From Trichococcus sp. K1Tr (lineage in GTDB: Bacteria > Bacillota > Bacilli > Lactobacillales > Aerococcaceae), in contig NZ_JAQMHR010000002.1 in assembly GCF_028309625.1 (NCBI RefSeq), forward strand, positions 248,001 through 312,000: a stretch of DNA of 64,000 bases. Direction: 5' to 3'. Below the pieces are notes generated by a model. It searched no databases, was not told where the DNA came from, and saw nothing but the letters and a program-made list of their open reading frames with translations. The position numbers and the translations under genes are program-made. Of this stretch, positions 54,494 through 61,827 are shown in pieces; the first letter of the stretch is position 1; each line of letters starts with the position of its first letter.

Positions 54494-55516
54494 ATGTATC
54501 CAGAAACCCAAAAGAAAATCGCCGAGATGCTGGAAGGGAATGTTTTCCCCGGGGCGGCTTATACCTTTATCGATAAGGAAAAAACGGAAACCCGGCTGAT
54601 CGGATCGGCGGCGATCCTGCCCGAGCGGGAAGACTTGCGGGAAGGCATGCTCTATGATGTGGCATCTTTGACGAAAGTGATCGTAACGAACACGCTCCTG
54701 CTCCGATTGCATGAGGAAGGGAAAATCAACTTCGAGGATCCGGTGCAGGCTCATCTGCCGGCATTCCGTTCTGGATCGGTGACGATCCGTCATCTGATGA
54801 CGCACACGTCCGATCTGAAAGGCTACATCAAAAATCGCGATGCGCTTTCGGCCGAGGAACTCGCCGCCGCCTTGATTTCCCTTGAGCCGGGAGGAAATCT
54901 CGGGAAAAAAGTGGTCTACACCGACACTGGTTTGATCCTGGCAGGCTTCATCATCGAGAAGCTGACAGGGAAATCGGTTGAGGAAAACTTTGAGCAGCGC
55001 ATCAAGCAGCCGCTAGCCATGACGGATAGCAGCTACCGACCGACCGATCCGATGCGTTGCGTTCCGACACAAAACCACCCGAGCAGAGGGGTGATCCGCG
55101 GTAGCGTGCACGATCCCAAAGCATTGATCCTGGGCGGACACTGCGGGAGCGCCGGGTTGTTTGCGCCGATGCAGGATCTGATCCGATTCAGCCAAATGAT
55201 GCTGCATTTCGGGGAGTGGGAAGGCCAGCGGATTTTGCGGAAAGAGACGGTCCAAGCCTTGCTGCAGGATTGGGGAAAGGTCCAAGGTCAACCGCGTTCC
55301 TTGGGATGGAATCTGTTTCAGGATGGGGAAGACTTCGTATTGTGGCACACCGGCTACACCGGCACGTTCATGATACTGGATCCTAACCGACAAAAAGGGT
55401 TTTTGCTGCTTTCGAACCGGGTCCATCTAGAGGACCGCAGACCCGAATGGATAGCGGTCCGCGATGAGCTGATCGCCATCTGTCTGAAGGAAGCCCATGA
55501 GGAAAAAGCAGAATAA
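54494..55516 (+). CDS. Serine hydrolase of the beta-lactamase/PBP4* family
   Basis: A 340-aa class C-type serine hydrolase without a signal peptide, hence probably cytoplasmic. The nucleophile motif is DVASLTKV (SxxK), the second motif VVYTDTG (YxD/N) and the third WHTGYTG (HTG). Such proteins are esterases or amidases; the target is unknown. A TATAAT lies at about 54451-54456; ATG at 54494 follows AAGGAGG. Confidence 0.88.
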   Translation: MYPETQKKIAEMLEGNVFPGAAYTFIDKEKTETRLIGSAAILPEREDLREGMLYDVASLTKVIVTNTLLLRLHEEGKINFEDPVQAHLPAFRSGSVTIRHLMTHTSDLKGYIKNRDALSAEELAAALISLEPGGNLGKKVVYTDTGLILAGFIIEKLTGKSVEENFEQRIKQPLAMTDSSYRPTDPMRCVPTQNHPSRGVIRGSVHDPKALILGGHCGSAGLFAPMQDLIRFSQMMLHFGEWEGQRILRKETVQALLQDWGKVQGQPRSLGWNLFQDGEDFVLWHTGYTGTFMILDPNRQKGFLLLSNRVHLEDRRPEWIAVRDELIAICLKEAHEEKAE

Positions 55517-55517
55517 C

Positions 55518-55552
55518 AAAAAAACGCCACTTTTTGGGTGGCGTTTTTTGCT
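55518..55552 (+). terminator. Terminator after the serine hydrolase gene
   Basis: AAAACGCCAC / GTGGCGTTTTTT stem with TTTTTGG loop. Confidence 0.85.
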
Positions 55553-55657
55553 GTCCTTGGATGGACGAATTTCTTCAGAAAGTGGACGGCGAAGTTGCAG
55601 CTTCATCGATCCTGTTCGGAGGTCTAAAGAAAAAGAGTAGTTTCTCTCAGTAACTAT

Positions 55658-55677
55658 AGAGTATACAGAGATACTCT
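55658..55677. repeat. Small inverted repeat in the gap before uraA
   Basis: AGAGTAT-ACAGAG-ATACTCT, about 70 bp before the uraA promoter. Purpose unknown. Confidence 0.4.
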
Positions 55678-55746
55678 TAATATAGTATGACAGCTTATTA
55701 ATATTTTGGATAGTAGCAAATGAGAAAATTCACATGAAAACTGCTA

Positions 55747-55775
55747 TTGAAAATTTCACTGACAATTGATAAGAT
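55747..55775 (+). promoter_or_regulatory. Promoter of uraA
   Basis: TTGAAA (55747-55752), 17-nt spacer, TAAGAT (55770-55775). Confidence 0.65.
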
Positions 55776-55785
55776 AGTGAAAGCA

Positions 55786-55888
55786 AAGTCCTTTAATATG
55801 ATCCAGAGAGATCATGAAGGGTAACAAATCACATACATTTGATACCTTAGGTCCTTTTGCAAATAAACGTCAAAAGGGTATTTTTTTG
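55786..55888 (+). promoter_or_regulatory. PyrR-type attenuator before the uracil permease
   Basis: Leader contains ATGATCCAGAGAGATCAT (55796-55814), matching the PyrR-binding loop core TCCAGAGAG in a stem, followed by an intrinsic terminator CCTTTTG / CAAAAGG with seven T (55853-55887). PyrR with UMP would favour termination. The pairing of an antiterminator was not worked out in detail. Confidence 0.75.
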
Positions 55889-55912
55889 CCCAAAAACAAG
55901 GAGGAAAAAGGT

Positions 55913-57241
55913 ATGGCAATCAACCAAAAACCATTATTATTGGATGTGGATGAAAAACCGGAAGTGCTGAAAGGCATTCTGTTGAGTTTTCAGCACGTCT
56001 TTGCAATGTTCGGAGCAACAATATTAGTTCCGCTTATTTTAGGGATGCCCGTCTCGGTCGCTTTGTTCGCGAGCGGAATCGGCACACTGATCTATCAAGT
56101 GGCAACACAAGCGAAAGTTCCCGTTTATCTGGGTTCTTCATTCGCCTACATCACGGCTATGGCTGTGGCAATGGAACAAATGGGCGGAGACATTAAAGCC
56201 GCGCAGACTGGTGTCATCATGGTGGGTCTTGTCTATGTCCTGATTGCGGGACTTGTCAAAGCACTTGGCACAAAATGGATCGACAAGTTACTACCGCCGA
56301 TCGTCATCGGACCGATGATCATGGTCATCGGTTTGGGACTGGCTTCGTCTGCAGTGACAAATGCCGGATTTGTAGCGGATGGGGATATCCGTCATATCAT
56401 TGTGGCGATTGCAACTTTCCTGATCACTTCGTTCATCAACACGAAAGGGAAAGGCTTTTTCAAAATCATTCCTTTCCTGATCGGAATCATCGGAGGGTAC
56501 GTCATCGCGCTTTTCATGGGTTTGGTCGATTTCCAACCTGTGTTGGATGCGAAGTGGTTTGAACTGCCGGGATTCTTTCTGCCGTTCGAAACACCATGGT
56601 TCGGTTCTTACGATCTGTATTTCGGACCGGAAACTTTGGCCATCATCCCAGTCGCATTAGTTACGATTTCAGAACATATCGGAGACCATACTGTTTTAGG
56701 AAAAATCTGTAACCGTCAATTCCTGAAGGATCCGGGTCTTTCCCGCACGCTTATGGGCGATGGTGTAGCGACTGCCGTTTCGGCATTCATCGGTGGACCG
56801 GCGAATACGACTTACGGCGAAAATACCGGCGTCATCGGGATGACGCGCATCGCATCCGTTTCCGTCATCCGTAACGCTGCCTTTATCGCAATCGGTTTGA
56901 GCTTCTTCGGGAAATTCACAGCGCTGATTTCAACCATCCCAACATCCGTATTGGGCGGGATGTCCATCCTGTTGTATGGTGTCATCGCCAGCAATGGTCT
57001 GAAAGTACTTATCGAGGAACAGGTCGACTTCAACCACGTCCGCAACTTGATCATCGCCAGCTCGATGCTAGTGCTGGGCCTGGGCGGCGCGGTTCTGGAT
57101 ATCGCAGGCGTTGTTACCTTGTCAGGTACAGCCTTAAGCGCTATTACCGGTATCACATTGAACTTGGTTCTACCGCATGAAGAGGCATACAATCCCAAAC
57201 ATCCGCTTCAGAAAAAAGAAGAACACAAACATAACCATTAA
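55913..57241 (+). CDS. uraA: Uracil permease (NCS2 family)
   Basis: A 442-aa, 14-TM uracil:H+ (or Na+) symporter (pyrP in Bacillus). ILLSFQHVFAMFGATILVP in TM1, VALVTISEHIGDHTVLG in TM8 (substrate Glu) and GGPANTTYGENTGV in TM10 (second Glu) are the NCS2 uracil-branch motifs. The PyrR-type leader supports uracil as substrate. ATG at 55913 with AAGGAGG upstream; earlier in-frame ATGs fall within the attenuator. Confidence 0.93.
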   Translation: MAINQKPLLLDVDEKPEVLKGILLSFQHVFAMFGATILVPLILGMPVSVALFASGIGTLIYQVATQAKVPVYLGSSFAYITAMAVAMEQMGGDIKAAQTGVIMVGLVYVLIAGLVKALGTKWIDKLLPPIVIGPMIMVIGLGLASSAVTNAGFVADGDIRHIIVAIATFLITSFINTKGKGFFKIIPFLIGIIGGYVIALFMGLVDFQPVLDAKWFELPGFFLPFETPWFGSYDLYFGPETLAIIPVALVTISEHIGDHTVLGKICNRQFLKDPGLSRTLMGDGVATAVSAFIGGPANTTYGENTGVIGMTRIASVSVIRNAAFIAIGLSFFGKFTALISTIPTSVLGGMSILLYGVIASNGLKVLIEEQVDFNHVRNLIIASSMLVLGLGGAVLDIAGVVTLSGTALSAITGITLNLVLPHEEAYNPKHPLQKKEEHKHNH

Positions 57242-57245
57242 TGCG

Positions 57246-57291
57246 AAAAACGCATCGCCACTCAATTCCAGAGTGGCGATGCGTTTTTTTT
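57246..57291. terminator. Bidirectional terminator between uraA and the MetE-like gene
   Basis: AAAAACGCATCGCCACTC / GAGTGGCGATGCGTTTTT. Confidence 0.9.
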
Positions 57292-57301
57292 CGGGATTTT
57301 A

Positions 57302-58420
57302 TCAGTCGCCCCAGACTTCATCAGCGATCTGCTTGACCAATGCTAATTTGGCCCATTGTTGTTCTTCCGTCAGATTGTTTCCTTCTTCGGTCGAAGCGAA
57401 GCCGCATTGCGGGCTCAGGCATAATTGTTCCAAAGGTACATATTTGGTTGCTTCAGCGATGCGCGCCTTGACTTCGGCGATGTCCTCCAACTCCGGCGTT
57501 TTTGAAGTAATCAGGCCCAAAATTATTTGGCCGTCGCCTTTGTAGTAGCGCAGTGGTTCGAACCCGCCAGCACGGTCGGTGTCATATTCCAGGAAGAAGC
57601 CATCAAAGCCGGTTTCGCCGAATAATTCTTTCGCAACAGGCTCATAAGCGCCTTCCTGCGAATAGGACGAGCGAAAGTTACCGCGGCAGATATGCGTCGT
57701 GACGACCAAATCTTCAGGCAGCCCGATTTGGATGTTTTTGACATTATCGGTTGCGATGCGCTTCAATTCATCGTAAGTTTCCTGAGAACCGAAAATTTCC
57801 AGTGCTTTGTCCGAGCAAAGGTCGCCCCAGAAAGTGTCATCGATCTGGATGTAACGGTTACCCAACGAGTAGAAGTGCAGGATCGTGTCGCGGTATGCCT
57901 GCTGCAGGTCGGCAGCGTACCCTTCCAAGGTAGGATAAATTTCTTCGTTGCGGAAACCGAGGCGGATCAATTGGTTCGGGCTCGGGATCGATACTTTCGC
58001 AACGGCTCTGTCGCCGACTGCTTCAGCCAAGAAAGCATAGTCCGCAAAGAAAGGATGTTCCGGATTAAAAGCGATCTTGCCGATGTTGCGCACGCTATGG
58101 GCACTCGTCACAACATTGTGGAATTGTTTGCCTTGCGCCGCAAGGTAACCTTCAAAGCCCAAGAGGTTTTCAAGAAAATCGAAATGCCAATAAGAACGTC
58201 GGAACTCACCATCTGTGATGCCTTTATAGCCTAGTTCGATCTGTTTGTCGACGATGCGTGTGATCTCAACATTTTCGATTTCGCGAAGGGCTTCCTTCGT
58301 GATTGTTCCCTCTGCCAGCTCTTTGCGGGCTTTTTTGATGCTTTCGGGACGCAAGAAGCTTCCTACGTGGTCTGCGCGGAAAGGCGCCTTCGTTCTGTTT
58401 AAAGTAGTTTGGGTTGTCAT
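57302..58420 (-). CDS. Cobalamin-independent methionine synthase family protein (YxjG/YxjH-like)
   Basis: A 372-aa MetE C-terminal-domain protein that probably methylates homocysteine. FRADHVGSFLRP opens it; ITDGEFRRSYWHFDF, VVTTHICRGNFRSSY (His and Cys Zn ligands), FFLEYDTDRAGGF (Glu ligand) and LCLSPQCGFASTEEGNNL (Cys ligand) are visible. At half the size of MetE it lacks the N-terminal folate-handling domain, so the methyl donor is uncertain. Expressed from a Met T-box leader. ATG at 58420 (MTTQTTLNR). Confidence 0.9.
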   Translation of the reverse strand: MTTQTTLNRTKAPFRADHVGSFLRPESIKKARKELAEGTITKEALREIENVEITRIVDKQIELGYKGITDGEFRRSYWHFDFLENLLGFEGYLAAQGKQFHNVVTSAHSVRNIGKIAFNPEHPFFADYAFLAEAVGDRAVAKVSIPSPNQLIRLGFRNEEIYPTLEGYAADLQQAYRDTILHFYSLGNRYIQIDDTFWGDLCSDKALEIFGSQETYDELKRIATDNVKNIQIGLPEDLVVTTHICRGNFRSSYSQEGAYEPVAKELFGETGFDGFFLEYDTDRAGGFEPLRYYKGDGQIILGLITSKTPELEDIAEVKARIAEATKYVPLEQLCLSPQCGFASTEEGNNLTEEQQWAKLALVKQIADEVWGD

Positions 58421-58439
58421 AATATTTTCCTGCTTTCTT

Positions 58440-58772
58440 TTTTGTTTTTTTTGTAAAAAAATACGTCCTTGCGCATTGTGCTGCGCAAGGACGTATGAAA
58501 GATTCACCGTGTTACCACCTTGATTCAGAAAAATCTCTCGATCTTTCCCTTAACCAGTACGCCTCAGCAAAACGCTGTTCCGGGATACTGTGATGCTGTA
58601 ACGGGCATTCCCGTGGTACGCTAAGGTCCCTTGCAGAACGTTCGCATGCCATTCACTCGAAGACCATTTTCCAGATAGCATCCCTGTCCTCTTTTCAGCT
58701 GCCGAGGTTCTCTGTGCATTTCGTCCATCTGTACTTATCTTTTCAACGTGATTTCAATTTGAAATTAAATAT
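58440..58772 (-). promoter_or_regulatory. T-box riboswitch (Met specifier) before the MetE-like gene
   Basis: Read on the minus strand: AGTA loop E, AGAGA distal motif, specifier loop GAAAATGG with ATG (58667-58665), T-box AAGGTGGTAACACGG at about 58522-58508, and terminator ATACGTCCTTGCGCA / TGCGCAAGGACGTAT (58457-58493) with a T run. The specifier context is almost the same as in the metY leader at 35942. Confidence 0.88.
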
Positions 58773-58801
58773 ATAATAACAATAGACTGAGAAGGAGTCA
58801 A
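58773..58801 (-). promoter_or_regulatory. Promoter of the MetE-like T-box transcript
   Basis: Minus strand: TTGACT (58801-58796), 17-nt spacer, TATTAT (58778-58773). Confidence 0.8.
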
Positions 58802-58869
58802 ATATTTTTAATTATTTTTTCATTTATCGGTTTCGACATATTGGCATCTGCGGCACTGCAAGGAGGAAA

Positions 58870-58918
58870 TTGCAATTAGAATCGTTAGGGTATATACTTC
58901 ATATAGATAGATGTCTAT
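58870..58918 (+). promoter_or_regulatory. Promoter and ArsR-type operator of the first arsR unit
   Basis: TTGCAA (58870-58875), 17-nt spacer, TATACT (58893-58898), then the inverted repeat ATAGA-TG-TCTAT (58907-58918). Confidence 0.75.
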
Positions 58919-58985
58919 GCAATGAAATCAGGTGCGATGCGACTTCTGAGATGCATCCATAGACCTCATAAAAAGGGGAAAAGTT

Positions 58986-59276
58986 ATGGCAATCGAATAT
59001 AAAACATACGCGAAATGTCTGAAAGTCTTATCAGACGAAACTAGATTGGAAATCATGGATTTATTGTCGGAAGGGGAAATGTGCGCCTGTGCGTTATTGG
59101 ATCAGTTTTCGATCACACAACCGACTTTATCCTATCACATGAAAATGATGAAGGACTGTGGCTTGGTGGACAGCAGGAAAGACGGCATTTGGGTCAAATA
59201 CTCCGTGAATCATGAAAAGTTGGATGAGTTGAAGGACTTTTTCCAGACTATGGCCAAACAAAACACCACTGTATAA
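58986..59276 (+). CDS. arsR: ArsR family metalloregulator 1
   Basis: A 96-aa winged-helix repressor. The alpha-3 metal motif is EMCACALLDQF (CxC, as ELCVCDL in E. coli ArsR), and the recognition helix ITQPTLSYHMKMMKDCGLV follows, with a further Cys there. As(III) or Sb(III) binding to the Cys should release DNA. Heads the metalloid locus; the mini-thioredoxin is 23 nt downstream. AAAAGGGGAAAAG ribosome binding site. Confidence 0.93.
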   Translation: MAIEYKTYAKCLKVLSDETRLEIMDLLSEGEMCACALLDQFSITQPTLSYHMKMMKDCGLVDSRKDGIWVKYSVNHEKLDELKDFFQTMAKQNTTV

Positions 59277-59299
59277 TCATTCGAAAGCAGGGGATGGAA

Positions 59300-59533
59300 A
59301 TGGAAATCAAAATTTTGGGACCGGGCTGCCGGAACTGCGAGAAATTGCAAGCCAATACAGCTGAAGCGCTGAAGAAGATAGGCATGGAAGCAACCATCAT
59401 TAAAGTGGAGGACCCGAAAGAAATCGCAAAGTACGGTATCATGCAGACTCCGGGGCTGGTCATCAATGAAAAGGTCGTCTCATATGGGCGGATCCTGACG
59501 CCCAAACATATTGCAGAGCTCCTGCAAAAATGA
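59300..59533 (+). CDS. Redox-active CxxC mini-thioredoxin 1
   Basis: A 77-aa thioredoxin-fold protein of the TM0996/MTH895 type (thioredoxin_3). Active-site motif GPGCRNCEKL, cis-Pro in MQTPGLVINEKVV. It is cotranscribed with arsR1 and closely resembles the protein at 60773, which also starts MEIKILG. Such proteins are common beside ArsP-like permeases and may reduce a metal-bound or disulfide intermediate; this is inference. Start at 59300 fits family length and AGGGG; an ATG at 59294 is also in frame. Confidence 0.85.
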   Translation: MEIKILGPGCRNCEKLQANTAEALKKIGMEATIIKVEDPKEIAKYGIMQTPGLVINEKVVSYGRILTPKHIAELLQK

Positions 59534-59561
59534 TGAACAGAGAAAACCTGTCCTATATGAT

Positions 59562-59608
59562 TAAGCTGCGAAAACCGGTGTTAAACTCCGGCATTATCGC
59601 AGCTTTTT
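59562..59608 (+). terminator. Terminator after the first arsR unit
   Basis: AAGCTGCG / CGCAGCTT outer stem, CCGG/CCGG inner stem and a T run. Confidence 0.75.
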
Positions 59609-59639
59609 AAGTAAGGGCTCATTACCCAAAAACAATACA

Positions 59640-59682
59640 TTGACAGTTATCTATGTGTGGGCGTATACTGACACATAGATAA
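59640..59682 (+). promoter_or_regulatory. Promoter and long palindromic operator of the permease unit
   Basis: TTGACA (59640-59645), 18-nt spacer, TATACT (59664-59669). Perfect 12-bp inverted repeat TTATCTATGTGT / ACACATAGATAA (59647-59658 and 59671-59682) spans the spacer and the -10. Confidence 0.8.
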
Positions 59683-59732
59683 ATATCAATGTGTTGAACG
59701 GTAAAAATACAAACTAGAAGGTGCAATTTGTT

Positions 59733-60737
59733 ATGGGAATTTTTCAATGGTTAAATGATCAGTTATTAAAAATGCAGTGGCTCAGTGATCTGGTCGCTTT
59801 GCTTGTCCGGGATGTCTTCGGATTGGATCTCGCCAGCAGGGTAGGCGGCAGCATCCACTTCTTCATCTACGACGTCATCAAAATCTTCATCCTGCTGTCG
59901 GTATTGATTTTCGGCATTTCTTATGTGCAAAGCTTTTTCCCGCCTGAGCGGACGAAGAAAATCTTGGGCCGGTTTGATGGGATCACCGCCAATATTCTGG
60001 CGGCGTTGCTGGGTACGATTACGCCGTTCTGTTCTTGTTCCTCGATTCCGCTCTTCATCGGCTTCACCGGATCGGGACTTCCGCTGGGTGTGACGTTTTC
60101 GTTCCTGATCTCTTCGCCGCTTGTCGATTTGGCATCCATCATCCTCTTGGCCAGCATCTTCAACTGGAAGATCGCCATCGCCTATGTCGTTGTGGGATTG
60201 ATCCTTGCGGTTGTCGGCGGAACTTTCATCGGGAAGGCGCATCTGGAAGATCAGGTCGAGGCCTTTGTGTTCGGTAGCCCGACAATCGAACTGGAGGAAG
60301 CCGAGTTGACCAGGAAGGACCGGGTCGATTATGCCTTCGATCAGGTGAAGGAAGTCGTCCAAAAAGTGTGGCTTTACGTGCTCCTTGGAGTCGGTATCGG
60401 GGCGGCCATCCACAACTGGATTCCGGAGTCTGTCATCACGGCTCTGTTGGGTCAGGATAAATGGTATTCGGTATTGGTGGCAACATTCGTCGGTGTTCCG
60501 ATGTACGCGGATATTTTCGGGACGCTGCCCATTTCCGAAGCGCTTGTCGCAAAAGGCGTCGGATTGGGGACCGTATTGTCATTCATGATGGGAGTGACAG
60601 CATTGTCCTTGCCGTCGATGGTCATGCTGAAGCAGGTCGTCAAGCCGAAATTATTGGGCCTCTTCTTCGGAATCGTGGCAATCGGCATCATCATCATCGG
60701 CTATTTGTTCAATTTCTTGGGACCAATCTTTATGTAA
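59733..60737 (+). CDS. ArsP/YraQ-type permease
   Basis: A 334-aa membrane protein with about eight TM helices of the permease (DUF318) family. The first half has TPFCSCSSIPLFIGFTGSG with the CxC ligands known in ArsP, and SFLISSPLVDLASIILL. A second half repeats the fold (FVGVPMYADIFGTLPISEAL). Members export trivalent organoarsenicals, or Cu/Zn in SO_0444. The central loop (EAELTRKDRVDYAF) faces the cytoplasm. ATG at 59733 is 9-10 nt after AGAAGG; a GTG at 59721 lies within the site. Confidence 0.88.
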   Translation: MGIFQWLNDQLLKMQWLSDLVALLVRDVFGLDLASRVGGSIHFFIYDVIKIFILLSVLIFGISYVQSFFPPERTKKILGRFDGITANILAALLGTITPFCSCSSIPLFIGFTGSGLPLGVTFSFLISSPLVDLASIILLASIFNWKIAIAYVVVGLILAVVGGTFIGKAHLEDQVEAFVFGSPTIELEEAELTRKDRVDYAFDQVKEVVQKVWLYVLLGVGIGAAIHNWIPESVITALLGQDKWYSVLVATFVGVPMYADIFGTLPISEALVAKGVGLGTVLSFMMGVTALSLPSMVMLKQVVKPKLLGLFFGIVAIGIIIIGYLFNFLGPIFM

Positions 60738-60772
60738 TCAAATCAAAAATAATAAGCTGGAGGAATATCATC

Positions 60773-61006
60773 ATGGAAATTAAAATTTTGGGTATAGGCT
60801 GCAAAAATTGCGTTAATTTGGCTAAGAACACGGAAGAAGCTTTGAAGGAACTGGGGATGGAAGCGACCATCACAAAAGTGACCGACATGAAGGACATTGC
60901 CAAATACGGCATCATGCGCACTCCGGGATTGGTCATCGACGAGAAAGTCGTCTCCTACGGTAAAGTCGCCAGTACGGAAGAAATCACAGAATTGCTGAAA
61001 AAATAA
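60773..61006 (+). CDS. Redox-active CxxC mini-thioredoxin 2
   Basis: A 77-aa paralogue of 59300: active site GIGCKNCVNL, cis-Pro MRTPGLVIDEKVVSYG. It lies 35 nt after the permease with a CTGGAGGA site and thus belongs to that unit. Two copies flanking one permease gene suggest the permease and these proteins work together, with one copy under each operator. Confidence 0.87.
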   Translation: MEIKILGIGCKNCVNLAKNTEEALKELGMEATITKVTDMKDIAKYGIMRTPGLVIDEKVVSYGKVASTEEITELLKK

Positions 61007-61017
61007 ATATTATTGAG

Positions 61018-61058
61018 AGTGCCGGGTGGAGAAATGTTCTTCGCCCGGCACTTTTTTT
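61018..61058 (+). terminator. Terminator after the permease unit
   Basis: AGTGCCGGG / CCCGGCACT stem, seven T. Confidence 0.9.
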
Positions 61059-61078
61059 GCGCATTTTCGATTTTAGGA

Positions 61079-61107
61079 TTGACTGAAGATAGAAGAAGTT
61101 CTATATT
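61079..61107 (+). promoter_or_regulatory. Promoter and operator of the ArsD-like gene
   Basis: TTGACT (61079-61084), 17-nt spacer, TATATT (61102-61107). The perfect inverted repeat ATAGAA-GAAG-TTCTAT (61089-61104) fills the spacer and enters the -10. Confidence 0.8.
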
Positions 61108-61180
61108 GTAAAGGTACAAAAAAATATTCAAAACTATCAAAAGCTATTCAAAATACAAACAAGCTAAGGGGAAATGAATC

Positions 61181-61729
61181 ATGACAAACATCACTATCTT
61201 TGAACCGGAAACAAGCAGCAGCTTGTTCAGCAGCCAGGATGCCCTGCGCATTGCAGCAGTAATGGAGGCCTTGGCGGATTTGGAGAACTATGAAGCTTTG
61301 CTTTTCAATTTGACGGATGATGCGGAGCAATTCGAATCCAACAAAGTGGTCAATGAAAAAATCGAAGCGGAAGGAAACACAATTTTGCCGATCACTGTTG
61401 TCGATGGAGAAATCGTCAAGACCGGCGCCTATCCAACCAATGACGAAATCACCGGTTACATCGGTGTCCGATTCGTTGAAGATACGGAAGGCGGCTGCGG
61501 TTGCGGCGGGCATGGCCACCACGATCATCACCATGGAGAAAGCGATCAAGCAAAAGGCGGCTGCGGATGTGGCGGGCATGGACATCACCAGCATAACCAT
61601 GGAGAAAGTGGTCATGCGAAAGGCGGCTGTGGCTGCGGCGGACATGGCCATCATCATCACCACCAGCAGGAGGAAGAAGCAACATCAAGCAAGGGCTCTT
61701 GTGCCTGCGGTAATGGTGGTTGCTGCTAA
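61181..61729 (+). CDS. ArsD-like protein with Cys-to-Ser active site and Cys/His repeat tail
   Basis: A 182-aa protein. Residues 1-104 align over the whole ArsD thioredoxin fold: ITIFEPE at the start, LLFNLTDDAEQFESNKVV in the middle, and ILPITVVDGEIVKTGAYPT at the end. In ArsD the arsenite site is CCSTGVC right after the FDPAM segment; here it is SSSLFSS, so C12, C13 and C18 are all Ser (S11, S12, S17). The tail (105-182) has three 22-residue units starting GGCGCGGHGHH, two of them ending HGES..AK, and a cap GSCACGNGGCC. It holds about 11 Cys and more than 20 His. The fold is sure; metal identity and client are not. No ArsA ATPase gene is seen in the window. It has its own promoter and operator. 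Confidence 0.88.
   Translation: MTNITIFEPETSSSLFSSQDALRIAAVMEALADLENYEALLFNLTDDAEQFESNKVVNEKIEAEGNTILPITVVDGEIVKTGAYPTNDEITGYIGVRFVEDTEGGCGCGGHGHHDHHHGESDQAKGGCGCGGHGHHQHNHGESGHAKGGCGCGGHGHHHHHQQEEEATSSKGSCACGNGGCC
61490..61729 (+). repeat. Tandem 66-bp repeats inside the ArsD-like gene
   Basis: Three in-frame copies beginning near 61490, 61556 and 61622 (GGCGGCTGCGGnTGnGGCGG core), encoding the Cys/His-rich units, plus a partial degenerate fourth (TGTGCCTGCGGTAATGG). Differences among copies are mostly synonymous or in the spacer codons. Confidence 0.85.
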
Positions 61730-61742
61730 AATGATAAAGAGT

Positions 61743-61780
61743 ACGCGTGATTCGGGATATCCCCGGCTCGCGTTTCTTTT
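61743..61780 (+). terminator. Probable terminator after the ArsD-like gene
   Basis: ACGCG...CGGGATATCCCCG...CGCGT hairpin followed by TTTCTTTTT. Confidence 0.6.
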
Positions 61781-61787
61781 TCCAGCG

Positions 61788-61809
61788 TAGATAGAAAAAC
61801 GTCTATATA
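61788..61809 (+). promoter_or_regulatory. ArsR-type operator before arsR2-acr3
   Basis: TAGATAGA-N6-TCTATATA (61788-61809), containing ATAGA-N6-TCTAT as in the site at 61089. The TCTATATAA end may serve as the -10. Confidence 0.7.
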
Positions 61810-61827
61810 AAAGGAGCATCAGCAATT

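Noticed and set aside
58440-58772. SAM riboswitch before the MetE-like gene
   Set aside because: The leader carries the T-box sequence GGTGGTAACACGG, AGTA and AGAGA motifs and a Met specifier, which fit a T-box and not an S-box.
61490-61729. Repeat array as CRISPR
   Set aside because: The 66-bp repeats are contiguous, in frame and encode the protein tail; there are no unique spacers and no cas genes.
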